This document shows positions 51,915-60,035 of a stretch of DNA of 64,000 bases, piece after piece. The notes beneath the pieces are model-generated. The model was not told the DNA's origin. It saw only the letters and a program-made list of their open reading frames with translations, and did not search any database. Positions within the stretch are counted from its first letter, which is position 1; the number at the start of each line of letters is the position of its first letter. Origin of the DNA: an uncultured Porphyromonadaceae bacterium (lineage in GTDB: Bacteria; Bacteroidota; Bacteroidia; Bacteroidales; Muribaculaceae); NCBI GenBank assembly GCA_946187345.1, contig CAMHQD010000004.1, forward strand, positions 23,744 through 87,743. Direction: 5' to 3'. A program made the translations under genes and the position numbers.

Positions 51915-53159
51915 ATGAACAAGTTTGGTTATTTTTTGATGGGAGCGGCGTTGCTGCTGGCGGCGTGCAACGACAAGGGCAGCGAGCCGCAACAGCAGCG
52001 CGGCGAGCCGCAGAAGATTAAGTTCACGCAGACCGACATAAAGTTGCTCAACTCGACGGGTGACTTCTCGGACGCGTTGCTGGCGCGCACTTGTGAGGCG
52101 GCCGGCGAGAACGCCAACGTCGCCATTTCGCCGGTGAGTATGGCCGCCGACATGGCGATGGTCGCCAACCTGGCCGGAGGAAAAAGTTACGACGAGATTG
52201 CCGCCGCCCTCGGCCTCGCCGGCTACGACCTCAGCCAAATCAACGAGACATACCGCACGCTGCTCACCGGCCTGCCGGCAGTTGACCCGGACACAAAACT
52301 GGTGATTGGTTCCGGCATGTGGTTTGACCCGAGGGTGAGCGCGGCGGCCAATGAGGCGGCTCCGCGGCTGCAGTCCCACTATAACGCGCATGTGGTGGCA
52401 CTCAAGGAGGGCGACGACGTGCAGGCGATGCAGGACAGTTGGGTGAAAGAAGTCACCGATGGGCTAATCGTTAAAGCCCCGAAGATAAACAATGGAGCGA
52501 TGATCACACTCATCAATGCCATCGCCTTTGAGGGCCAGTGGACCAACCGCTTTGACGCGGCGCAAACGCGCGATGGAGCGTTTACTAATGCGGCAGGCGA
52601 GCGGGTCAACACGCCGATGATGCACAACAGTGACCTGTATGCCCACGCCTATGACAATGACGGCACTACAATTGTGCTGCTGCCATACGGCGAGAAGAGA
52701 GCCTTCATGATGCATATCATCATGCCGAGGGTTGGAACGGACATCCGGCAGTACGCCTCACAATTCTCAATGAGCGCGTTAATCGACGAAATCAAGGCGG
52801 CGCAACAGAGTAACGCGAGCCACGCTCACATTGACCTGACGATGCCCAAGTTTAGGATTGAGATGACAACAGACTTCAATGATGTGCTGAAAAAATGCGG
52901 CATCGATAACGCATTCAATAATCTTCTTAACGTCGTTTCTCCAGACCTTTACCTACAACAAGTGCAGCAGTCGGTCATGATAGATGTGGATGAGAGCGGA
53001 ACAAAGGCCGCAGCGGTCACGTCTGCTGAAATCGGCCTCACATCAATCGGTCCGGTCTCCGGCCGTGTGGAGATCAACCGGCCGTTCCTGTTTGTCATCA
53101 CCGAGAGCGACTCCGGCATCGCGCTGTTCAGCGGCGTTGTCAGCGACCCGTCTCGCTGA
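51915..53159 (+). CDS. Serpin-family lipoprotein (protease inhibitor)
   Basis: The protein has 414 residues. Lipoprotein signal MNKFGYFLMGAALLLAAC (Cys18). Serpin hallmarks: NVAISPVSMAADMAMVANLA, ITLINAIAFEGQWTNRFD, then the hinge and reactive-centre loop DVDESGTKAAAVTSAEIGLT and the closing INRPFLFVITESDSGIALFS. The small-residue hinge (TKAAAVTS) suggests an inhibitory serpin. As a surface or periplasmic lipoprotein it may protect against host or own serine proteases. The P1 residue cannot be fixed from sequence alone. A terminator follows. Confidence 0.92.
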   Translation: MNKFGYFLMGAALLLAACNDKGSEPQQQRGEPQKIKFTQTDIKLLNSTGDFSDALLARTCEAAGENANVAISPVSMAADMAMVANLAGGKSYDEIAAALGLAGYDLSQINETYRTLLTGLPAVDPDTKLVIGSGMWFDPRVSAAANEAAPRLQSHYNAHVVALKEGDDVQAMQDSWVKEVTDGLIVKAPKINNGAMITLINAIAFEGQWTNRFDAAQTRDGAFTNAAGERVNTPMMHNSDLYAHAYDNDGTTIVLLPYGEKRAFMMHIIMPRVGTDIRQYASQFSMSALIDEIKAAQQSNASHAHIDLTMPKFRIEMTTDFNDVLKKCGIDNAFNNLLNVVSPDLYLQQVQQSVMIDVDESGTKAAAVTSAEIGLTSIGPVSGRVEINRPFLFVITESDSGIALFSGVVSDPSR

Positions 53160-53219
53160 CCGGTGGCGCGAGCATTGATGTAGAGCGTAGGCGCACACAC
53201 ACTGCCGCGCTGCCGCCGC

Positions 53220-53261
53220 AGGGTGGCGACCACACCGCCCGTTACCGGTCGCCACCCTTTT
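53220..53261 (+). terminator. Terminator of the serpin gene
   Basis: GGGTGGCGAC (53221-53230) pairs with GTCGCCACCC (53248-53257), followed by TTTT. Confidence 0.75.
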
Positions 53262-53314
53262 AAATTCCGAGTCATCTTCCTAATTATGATATCTCCTTTA
53301 TTACGCTGGGCTCG

Positions 53315-53360
53315 ATATTTCTCTCTCGTAAATTCACGAAAATTTACGAGAGAGAAATAT
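53315..53360. repeat. AT-rich palindrome, copy 5 (perfect 20-bp stem)
   Basis: ATATTTCTCTCTCGTAAATT (53315-53334) pairs perfectly with its complement at 53341-53360 across a 6-base loop. TCTCTCG arms are shared with the elements at 2646 and 7443. It ends 20 bases before a promoter. Confidence 0.8.
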
Positions 53361-53380
53361 TCGGAAATTTTTGTGAAGAA

Positions 53381-53412
53381 TTTGGATGATTATAGAAATT
53401 GTATTAACTTTG
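53381..53412 (+). promoter_or_regulatory. Exact-consensus promoter upstream of the AT-rich ORFs
   Basis: TTTG (53381-53384), 20 bases, TAACTTTG (53405-53412). The nearest credible start downstream is the ATG at 53528; the interval 53413-53527 holds nothing else recognised. Confidence 0.75.
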
Positions 53413-53527
53413 CGGCAGTTACGGGCAAGTTTGTTTTAAGTAATCTCGGGCAACGCTCTGCCGAGGCGATTTGAAACAAAGTTGTCCTTTATGTATTATA
53501 TACTTTATGGCGACATATTAACTAACA

Positions 53528-53692
53528 ATGGTTTACTATAAACTAGTTACAGGCTATTACATATCACCATACTCCAGGAATTTTAGTGCTTCTGGTGTTA
53601 GTGTATTTAATGTGGATTTTCCAAAGAATTCCGGGAAAGTGATTCTATATCACTCAAATAACAATTTACTATACATCTTACACAATCGATAA
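53528..53692 (+). CDS. Possible small protein (54 aa)
   Basis: ATG to TAA encodes MVYYKLVTGYYISPYSRNFS and 34 further residues, ending LLYILHNR. It is rich in Tyr/Asn, with no signal peptide. It lies between an exact promoter and the ATG at 53699, 6 bases after its stop. Base composition is the same AT-rich type as the next two genes. It could be an immunity or remnant ORF; there is no family match. Confidence 0.35.
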   Translation: MVYYKLVTGYYISPYSRNFSASGVSVFNVDFPKNSGKVILYHSNNNLLYILHNR

Positions 53693-53698
53693 CCTGAT

Positions 53699-54340
53699 AT
53701 GCGTACATTTAGACAGATTTGTATTTATAGTTTAATACTTATAGGAGCCCAATCAATCCAATCTGCTACGTTGAAAGAGCCCTTCGCTAGTTTGTTTGAT
53801 TACCAAACAGATAGTGTTGCTCAATATGCGTTAAACCAAATCTCAGATTACTATAAAGAGGATTTTGCATACAACAACATCGATATTTACATTATGGAGA
53901 ACTTGAATATTCTTCTTAAGATAGCCTCTTCAAAAGATTCAATATCAACCATAAGGTGTTGCGGTAAGGATGAAATAGGTTTTGATGGTTTTTTCTATTT
54001 TATTGAAGCCATAATAGTTCCTATGATGGGTATAAATATCATAGATGAGTTTATTACTGAAAACAACAATTGCATGTATATCACGCGACATCAAGCAATT
54101 GGCATCCTTTTATGGTATTATACCAATATTCATGCAATATGTGATTCCCAGATTATTGAATTTTATACGTCCGATCTTTTTGAATTTATCTGTTTTAAAA
54201 GAGTTTCGTCATTAGAAGATGATTTCTTTTATAGTGATAAGATTCGCAGAACACTTAATGGTTATTTAAAAAGTTACAAAAAATTACCTGACTGGTACAT
54301 AATGCCCAATAGAGAACCTTTGTACAAAGGGATATATTGA
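53699..54340 (+). CDS. AT-rich secreted protein, function unknown (possible immunity protein)
   Basis: The protein has 213 residues. Signal-like N-terminus (RQICIYSLILIGAQSIQSAT). The body is helical and hydrophilic (TDSVAQYALNQISDYYKEDF, FYFIEAIIVPMMGINIIDEF). Composition is far more AT-rich than the housekeeping genes, which indicates transfer. It precedes a lipoprotein and an Rhs tip fragment. In polymorphic toxin loci such single AT-rich genes near Rhs tips are usually immunity genes, but no family is recognised. Confidence 0.55.
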   Translation: MRTFRQICIYSLILIGAQSIQSATLKEPFASLFDYQTDSVAQYALNQISDYYKEDFAYNNIDIYIMENLNILLKIASSKDSISTIRCCGKDEIGFDGFFYFIEAIIVPMMGINIIDEFITENNNCMYITRHQAIGILLWYYTNIHAICDSQIIEFYTSDLFEFICFKRVSSLEDDFFYSDKIRRTLNGYLKSYKKLPDWYIMPNREPLYKGIY

Positions 54341-54376
54341 AGTTACTAATCTATTTAACAATTGAAATTTAATAGA

Positions 54377-54799
54377 ATGAAGCGTGTTATTGTTTCTATC
54401 TTGTTCCTCGTAATGTTTATTTCATGTAAGAACAACTATATCTTAAGTGATATAGTAGGAGAATGGCACGAAACAACGGGAGATTCCATTGTCATTGTTC
54501 TAAATGCAGACTCTTCCTTTGTTGAAACAATACTGCCACATACAAGCAACACAATCAATGAAAATTCGGACTCTATTTTAGTTCTGAGCGGCAAATGGTT
54601 TCTTGAACGTGATTATCAAGAGACAGCGTTTGGCACTGATTATTACTCATGGTCAATAAGAACTACTTATAATGATCCGAGGTCACATTTAAATTCATCC
54701 GATGTTTTCGAAATTTATAATATGTATTTATATGATGAGTTATTATATTGGTATGATGGGATGGCAAATTTCTTCATATTTGAAAAGCGGACTAAATAA
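54377..54799 (+). CDS. Small AT-rich lipoprotein, lipocalin-like
   Basis: The protein has 140 residues from MKRVIVSILFLVMFISC (lipobox Cys17). The mature part starts SDIVGEWHETTGDSIVIVLN, with a GxW-type start and later beta strands, as in small lipocalin-like domains. It lies 36 bases after the preceding gene and its stop is at the border of a GC-rich Rhs fragment. A role as immunity protein is inferred from the context only. Confidence 0.6.
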   Translation: MKRVIVSILFLVMFISCKNNYILSDIVGEWHETTGDSIVIVLNADSSFVETILPHTSNTINENSDSILVLSGKWFLERDYQETAFGTDYYSWSIRTTYNDPRSHLNSSDVFEIYNMYLYDELLYWYDGMANFFIFEKRTK

Positions 54800-55086
54800 T
54801 AAGTTCGGCGGCAAGGAGTTGGACCGCATGTTCGGTCTCGATTGCCAAGACTTCGGCGCGCGATGGTACCAGCCGAGCCTCGGCCTGTGGCACACGCCGG
54901 ACGTCTATTGCGAGGACACCCCGTGGCTCTCCCCCTACATACAGGGAGATACCAATCAATTTATTTATAGGAGGTGGCTACGAGTTCATACAACATTATA
55001 AATCATTGGGTAAAACAGATGATGCCTATGTAAGTAATATCACGAGGGCCTCGAATGTTATCCAACATTTTATTTCAATCAGATGA
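54800..55086 (+). pseudogene. Rhs-associated core tip fragment with short AT-rich C-terminal part, frameshifted
   Basis: GC-rich bases 54800-54950 encode GGKELDRMFGLDCQDFGARW and YQPSLGLWHTPDVY, the Rhs-associated core motif. No Rhs body precedes it. The AT-rich continuation is in another frame: NQFIYR stops making sense at about 54978, and the shifted frame reads GGGYEFIQHYKSLGKTDDAY to a stop at 55086. That stop overlaps the next ATG by ATGA, a typical toxin-immunity junction. It is probably a broken orphan toxin tip. Confidence 0.7.
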
Positions 55087-56108
55087 GTTTTTTTAAGTTA
55101 CGAATATTGCTAGTAGTGCATTTATTGATGTCAAGTTTTGCCCCACAATTATTTGCCAGGGTAAGACTGGTTAATCAAATTGATTCCGTCACGAAGTCAT
55201 TCAGTGTTTGTGATTCAAGTCTATATTGTAGGTTCACAGTCCCAAACAGCAGACTTGAATTGACAAAAAGAATGGTAAATGTTTTATGTCGCATGAATTT
55301 GGATAAAGAGTTATTCAAATTGGTGGGGCAAAAACAAAAAATGGCATTCCAAATTTACTTTAATGCGGATTCCACTATTAGTCATTTTATTGTTAAATGC
55401 TCCAGAAATGGCAATTCTGTTTGTGAACTATTTTCAAAATTTAATGAATCAAATGTCTATGATTTTCTTTTAGAATATATGAAATTATACCACGGATCAT
55501 TCCCTTTAGCGAAAGTTGAAGATTCAGATAAACTATTTACAATCTTTCAAACACCTAAGAATAAAACAGAACTGTTACGCATACTTTCTGAAATTTATTA
55601 TAATCAACAAACTAAAAACGTTAAAAACATATATTCTTTCGTAGGCAGCCTCGACTGTTACGACTTCGGCGCCCGCGTCTACGACCCCGCCGTGGGCCGC
55701 TTCACCACTCCCGACCCGCTGGCGTGGGACACGCCGGAGGTCTCACCCTACGTCTACTGCGCCGCCAATCCCATCCGCCACATCGACCCGACAGGGGATA
55801 ACATAGCGGTCCTTAATTATGAAGATGGAATAAATCAGTACTTAGCCATTCTAATACAAGATGAGGAGGGTATGTGGAGATATTATTCAATGAATGGCGA
55901 TTGGGTGTATTCACTGACTTTGGGCTCTTTAGGTGGCAAGGGTTATCATGATAGGGGTGAGACATCTTTTGCAAATCCACAACAATTCTTGGATAGTAGT
56001 TATAACAATAAAGGTAATGCAGATACTCGAGCGTCAAATCAAGTGAATGGATATAATCTTACTGAAGCATACGAGATAAAAACAAAATTACCTTTGATTC
56101 AATTATAA
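55083..56108 (+). CDS. Chimeric ORF: secreted AT-rich protein joined to an Rhs core tip and toxin-like C-terminus
   Basis: The protein has 341 residues. Residues 1-185 have a signal peptide (MSFFKLRILLVVHLLMSSFA) and an AT-rich, unrecognised domain, probably an immunity protein for the tip upstream. Residues about 188-240 are GC-rich Rhs core (SLDCYDFGARVYDPAVGRFT, then PYVYCAANPIRHIDPTGD). Residues about 241-341 are an AT-rich variable tail (DGINQYLAILIQDEEGMWRY, FANPQQFLDSSYNNKGNADT). The three-part composition shows that separate pieces were joined. It may be translated as one protein or be a decayed fusion. Confidence 0.65.
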   Translation: MSFFKLRILLVVHLLMSSFAPQLFARVRLVNQIDSVTKSFSVCDSSLYCRFTVPNSRLELTKRMVNVLCRMNLDKELFKLVGQKQKMAFQIYFNADSTISHFIVKCSRNGNSVCELFSKFNESNVYDFLLEYMKLYHGSFPLAKVEDSDKLFTIFQTPKNKTELLRILSEIYYNQQTKNVKNIYSFVGSLDCYDFGARVYDPAVGRFTTPDPLAWDTPEVSPYVYCAANPIRHIDPTGDNIAVLNYEDGINQYLAILIQDEEGMWRYYSMNGDWVYSLTLGSLGGKGYHDRGETSFANPQQFLDSSYNNKGNADTRASNQVNGYNLTEAYEIKTKLPLIQL

Positions 56109-56162
56109 AACATAATCCCAATGGCGAGCATTATTATCGAGCCAAATAAAATAATATGTTAT

Positions 56163-56525
56163 ATGGTCTCAATCAAATTATTAATAAGTAAAATCAGGGA
56201 TCATCAATCCGAGATTAAATCATTGATTATAATGATGGTGTTGTTTTACGAAACATTCTGTCTTGAATGGGCATTAATGTCAACCATCAGCCCGATTGTC
56301 GCGGTAATAATTTTACCGATGTTGTTTTTCCTATATCTCATTATGCTGCCGTATTGTTTTAACGTTATAAAACAACACTTTGGATTATTGGTAGTAATCG
56401 CTTTTCTTACTATTAAATTTTTGATTATTCTATTTTTGTTTTATAATCATGATGTTTTTGTGAGTGCGCATAATCTTCCGTCATGTTCAATAGGTTTATG
56501 CATCTTAATGTCAATTCTGTCCTGA
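56163..56525 (+). CDS. AT-rich integral membrane protein (possible immunity protein)
   Basis: The protein has 120 residues from MVSIKLLISKIRDHQSEIKS (an ATG at 56121 is an alternative). Three hydrophobic segments (IIMMVLFYETFCLEW, IVAVIILPMLFFLYLIML, FGLLVVIAFLTIKFLIILF). It follows the toxin-like tail, as an immunity gene would, and runs to the edge of the next GC-rich Rhs fragment. No family is recognised. Confidence 0.5.
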   Translation: MVSIKLLISKIRDHQSEIKSLIIMMVLFYETFCLEWALMSTISPIVAVIILPMLFFLYLIMLPYCFNVIKQHFGLLVVIAFLTIKFLIILFLFYNHDVFVSAHNLPSCSIGLCILMSILS

Positions 56526-57006
56526 TCGGGTATAACCTGATCGGGCTGCCGTCGAAGACCCATTTCTACACCGGCAACATCATCTACACCGACTATGCCG
56601 CCGACGGCCGCAAACTTCAGACGCGCTACGTCTACGACAGCAATGAAGTGGCGGTTATCGAGGCCAATGGCAGCCTCCCCCCACCCCTCCTAAAGGAGGG
56701 GGCTCGCCGTCGCAATACACGTCACCCATCCTTGTAGGGGCAGAATTCATTCTGCCCGTTGGGGCGGGGGAGGCCGGAGCGTCAATAATTGAGCCGGAGC
56801 CGCTGCCGTTGGCGCAACTGTTAGGCAAGCGTGACTATTGCGGTGGCCACATCTACCTTAATGACACAATTGAGCGTGTGCTCACCCCGGTGGGCTACTA
56901 CAACGATTTGGGTGACCACTTCGCCTATGTGAAAGACTGGCAGGGCAACGTGCGGGTGACGGCTCTATGGCCCGCAACACAGGCCGCCACCTTTTATCAG
57001 TTTTGA
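56526..57006 (+). pseudogene. Rhs/YD-repeat remnant interrupted by palindromic repeats
   Basis: GC-rich sequence encodes YNLIGLPSKTHFYTGNIIYT and DYAADGRKLQTRYVYD, then, in another frame, KRDYCGGHIYLNDTIERVLT and AYVKDWQGNVRVTALW, stopping at 57006. These are the parts that normally precede the Rhs core. Between them lie two palindromes, CCCCTCCT/AGGAGGGG (56684-56701) and GGGCAGAA/TTCTGCCC (56738-56757), with stop codons and a frame change. No start codon of its own and no core tip follow. It is a dead fragment. Confidence 0.8.
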
Positions 57007-57033
57007 TGTTTTTTCAACGAAATTTCACATTTT

Positions 57034-57065
57034 TTTGGCCAATTCAAAAAAAATGTGTACTTTTG
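57034..57065 (+). promoter_or_regulatory. Promoter of the TonB receptor operon
   Basis: TTTG (57034-57037), 20 bases, TACTTTTG (57058-57065): an exact consensus. It gives a leader of about 195 nt before the ATG at 57267. Confidence 0.8.
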
Positions 57066-57178
57066 AAAACTTTATCCGCAGCGAGCACATGAAAACCGTT
57101 TTATGCGCTGCGCGATTTGCGGCAGTCGTCTGTCGTTAGCCGTTAGGCCATAGATGGTTAACTGTGAGCAGTCAACCA

Positions 57179-57214
57179 CCGGCGGTCAACGGTCGACGGC
57201 TAACCGCCGGTTTT
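57179..57214 (+). terminator. Terminator-like hairpin in the TonB receptor leader
   Basis: CCGGCGGT (57179-57186) pairs with ACCGCCGG (57203-57210), followed by TTTT. It lies between promoter and start codon, so it could attenuate transcription. Upstream of it the leader has heptamer-like GTCGTCT GTCGTTA GCCGTTA (about 57126-57146). Confidence 0.5.
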
Positions 57215-57266
57215 AATAAAATTGTAATAACAATCTTAAAGTACTATAATCTAACAAACAGAACTT

Positions 57267-60029
57267 ATGAAAATCAAACTGTTTATGCTACTTGCGCTCT
57301 TTGCATGCCTGCCGATGCTCGCCCAGAACACCGGTGTGCAAGGCGTGGTGATTGACGCCCGTAGCGGAGCCCCGGTGCCCGGAGCGACAGTGATGTTCGA
57401 CAACCAGAACATTGCCGTCACCACCGGCCCCGAAGGCGACTTCCGCATCTCTACCGCGGTTGCCGGACGCGACGTGGTGACGGTGCTGGGCTACGGCTAC
57501 AAGGACTGGAGCCAAAACATCGAAATCGTTAACGGCATCATCGACAACCTGGGCACCATCCGCATCGAGCCCTCATCGTCGGCCGCCGGCGATGAGCAGC
57601 ACGCGGCCTACACCGACGTGGTGCTCAGCGAGACGCAACTCGAGGACGAGGAGGGAACCACCCAGAGCGTGGCCACCCTGAGCGGCGCCACCGACAACCC
57701 GTTCTATCAGAGTGCCAGTTACGACTTCTCGATTATGCGCTTCCGCATCCGCGGTTACAACAGCGAGTACACCGACACCTACATCAACGGTGTGGCCTTT
57801 AACGACGCCATGCGCGGCCGCTTCAACTACTCGATGATTGGCGGCATGAACCAGGCATTCAAGGCCAAGTCAATCGGTATGGGCCTGGCGCCGACGAGTT
57901 ACGGCTTTGGCGGCATCGGCGGTGCCAACAACATCCGCACCTTTGCCAAGGACTATGCCCCGGGCTTCCGCGGCAGCGTGGCCTACACCAACGGCAACTA
58001 CCAGTGGCGCGGCATGGCGACCTACTCGACCGGCCTGATGAAGAATGGCTGGGCGATCACCGCCAGTGCCGTGGGACGCTACGCCCACGAGGGCATCATC
58101 AAAGGCTCGTTCTACAACAGTTGGGGTTACTTCCTCGCCATCCAGAAGGTGTTCAACTCGCAGCACTCGCTGTCGCTGACCACCTTTGGCGCCCCAACCA
58201 AGCGCGCCAGCAACAGCGCGACGTTTGAGGAGGCATACGACCTGGCCGGTACACATCTTTATAATGCCAACTGGGGCTGGCAAGAGGGCAAGAAGCGCAA
58301 CGCCCGCGTGGTGGAGGCTTTTGACCCCACCGCCATCCTCAACTGGGTGTGGACGCCCAAGGCCGGTACGACGCTCAACACCGGTATCGCTTTCCACAAG
58401 TCGTTCTACTCCAGCAGCGCCCTCAACTGGTACAACGCCCGCGACCCGCGTCCGGACTACTACCGTTACCTGCCCAGTTACTTCGCCAGCGACCCGGACA
58501 CCTATCAACTCTACACCGACCTGTGGCGCAACAGCGAAGACATGCGCCAACTCGACTGGAACGGCATGTATCAGGTGAACTACCTCAACGCCCTCGAGGC
58601 CGAGCGCACCGGCAAGGACAAGGGCTCGACCTACATCATCGAGAAGCGTCACAGCAACCTGGCCGTGTGGCAACTCAACAGCACGCTCAACCACCGCTTT
58701 AACGACAAGGTTACCTTGCAGGGCGGCGTGGGCGCCGGCTACACCGTGGCCAGTTACTACAAGACCATGAAAGACCTGCTGGGCGGCAGCCACTGGCTGG
58801 ACATCGACCAGTATGCCGAGCGTGACTTCCCCGGCGACGCCTCGCTCGCCCAGAACGATATGGACAACCCCAACCGCAAGATCTACAAGGGTGACCGCTT
58901 CGGATATGACTACAATATCTACTCGGTGAACGCCAACATCTGGAAGCAGGTGATGATCAACCTCGCCCACTGGGACATCAACTACACCATCAAGGCCAGT
59001 TACACCAACTTCCAGCGCGACGGCAAGATGCGCAACGGCCGCTCGCCCGAGAACTCCAAGGGCCGCGGACGCCACCACGAGTTCATGAACGTGGCCTTCA
59101 AGGCCGGCGCCACCTATAAACTGGACGGCCGCAACTCGTTCACGGGCAACATCTACTACGGCACTCACGCCCCGCTGCCCTACAACGCCTACATCTCGCC
59201 GCGCACCAAGGACGACGCCATCGCCAACCTCAACAGCGAGAAGGTGTTCAGCGCCGACCTGAGTTACGCCCTGAGCCTGCGCCGCTTCAAGGCTGTGGTG
59301 ACCGCGTTCTTTACCGACCAGCGCGACGCCACCGAGCGCACCGCTTTCTACGATGATCTGGCCGCCACCTTTATGAACTACGCCCTCACCGGTGTGCACA
59401 AGGTCTATAAGGGCATCGAGATCGGCGCCAGTTTCAAGATTTTGCCGAGCCTGACGCTGAGCGGAGCCGCCAACATCGCCCGCTACCAGTACAAGAACCG
59501 CCCGCAGGGCACGCGCAGTTATGAGAACGGCTCGCAGGCCGATGTGACGCAAACCGTCTATCTGAAGAACTTCTACGTGGGCGGCACGCCGCAAGAGGCC
59601 TACTCGTTGAGCCTCAACTGGGCTGCTCCCAAGATGTGGTTCTTTGAGGTGAGCGGAACCTATATGAACAAGGCTTACGTTGACCTGTCGCCCGTGCGCC
59701 ACGAGGCCTCCACCGTCGAGAACCTGTGGACGCTCGCCTCGAGCGAGGCCGAACTCCGTCAACTCCAGGAGCAAATCACCACCCAGGAGAAACTCAACAG
59801 CGCGTTTGTGCTGGGTGCCTCTATCGGCCACGTGATCTACCTCAACCGCCGCGCGTCGTTGAACATCAACATCAACCTCGACAACATCCTCAACAAGAAG
59901 GACATCATGACCGGCGGCTATCAGCAGGGACGCTTCGACTACAAGACCTTCTCCACCAGCAAGTACCCCAACAAGTACTACTTCGCTCAAGGTTTCAAAA
60001 TCTACGTCAACGTGGGCGTCCGCTTCTAA
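57267..60029 (+). CDS. TonB-dependent outer-membrane receptor
   Basis: The protein has 920 residues. Signal peptide (MKIKLFMLLALFACLPMLAQ). Carboxypeptidase-regulatory-like domain (about 23-100, VQGVVIDARSGAPVPGATVM), plug (about 110-250, FRIRGYNSEYTDTYINGVAF, GFGGIGGANNIRTF), then a long beta-barrel ending in aromatic GVRF. It lacks the SusC-type plug sequence. It is first in an operon with a DUF5689 lipoprotein, a pairing common in Bacteroidales; the ligand is unknown. Confidence 0.9.
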   Translation: MKIKLFMLLALFACLPMLAQNTGVQGVVIDARSGAPVPGATVMFDNQNIAVTTGPEGDFRISTAVAGRDVVTVLGYGYKDWSQNIEIVNGIIDNLGTIRIEPSSSAAGDEQHAAYTDVVLSETQLEDEEGTTQSVATLSGATDNPFYQSASYDFSIMRFRIRGYNSEYTDTYINGVAFNDAMRGRFNYSMIGGMNQAFKAKSIGMGLAPTSYGFGGIGGANNIRTFAKDYAPGFRGSVAYTNGNYQWRGMATYSTGLMKNGWAITASAVGRYAHEGIIKGSFYNSWGYFLAIQKVFNSQHSLSLTTFGAPTKRASNSATFEEAYDLAGTHLYNANWGWQEGKKRNARVVEAFDPTAILNWVWTPKAGTTLNTGIAFHKSFYSSSALNWYNARDPRPDYYRYLPSYFASDPDTYQLYTDLWRNSEDMRQLDWNGMYQVNYLNALEAERTGKDKGSTYIIEKRHSNLAVWQLNSTLNHRFNDKVTLQGGVGAGYTVASYYKTMKDLLGGSHWLDIDQYAERDFPGDASLAQNDMDNPNRKIYKGDRFGYDYNIYSVNANIWKQVMINLAHWDINYTIKASYTNFQRDGKMRNGRSPENSKGRGRHHEFMNVAFKAGATYKLDGRNSFTGNIYYGTHAPLPYNAYISPRTKDDAIANLNSEKVFSADLSYALSLRRFKAVVTAFFTDQRDATERTAFYDDLAATFMNYALTGVHKVYKGIEIGASFKILPSLTLSGAANIARYQYKNRPQGTRSYENGSQADVTQTVYLKNFYVGGTPQEAYSLSLNWAAPKMWFFEVSGTYMNKAYVDLSPVRHEASTVENLWTLASSEAELRQLQEQITTQEKLNSAFVLGASIGHVIYLNRRASLNININLDNILNKKDIMTGGYQQGRFDYKTFSTSKYPNKYYFAQGFKIYVNVGVRF

Positions 60030-60035
60030 TTATTA

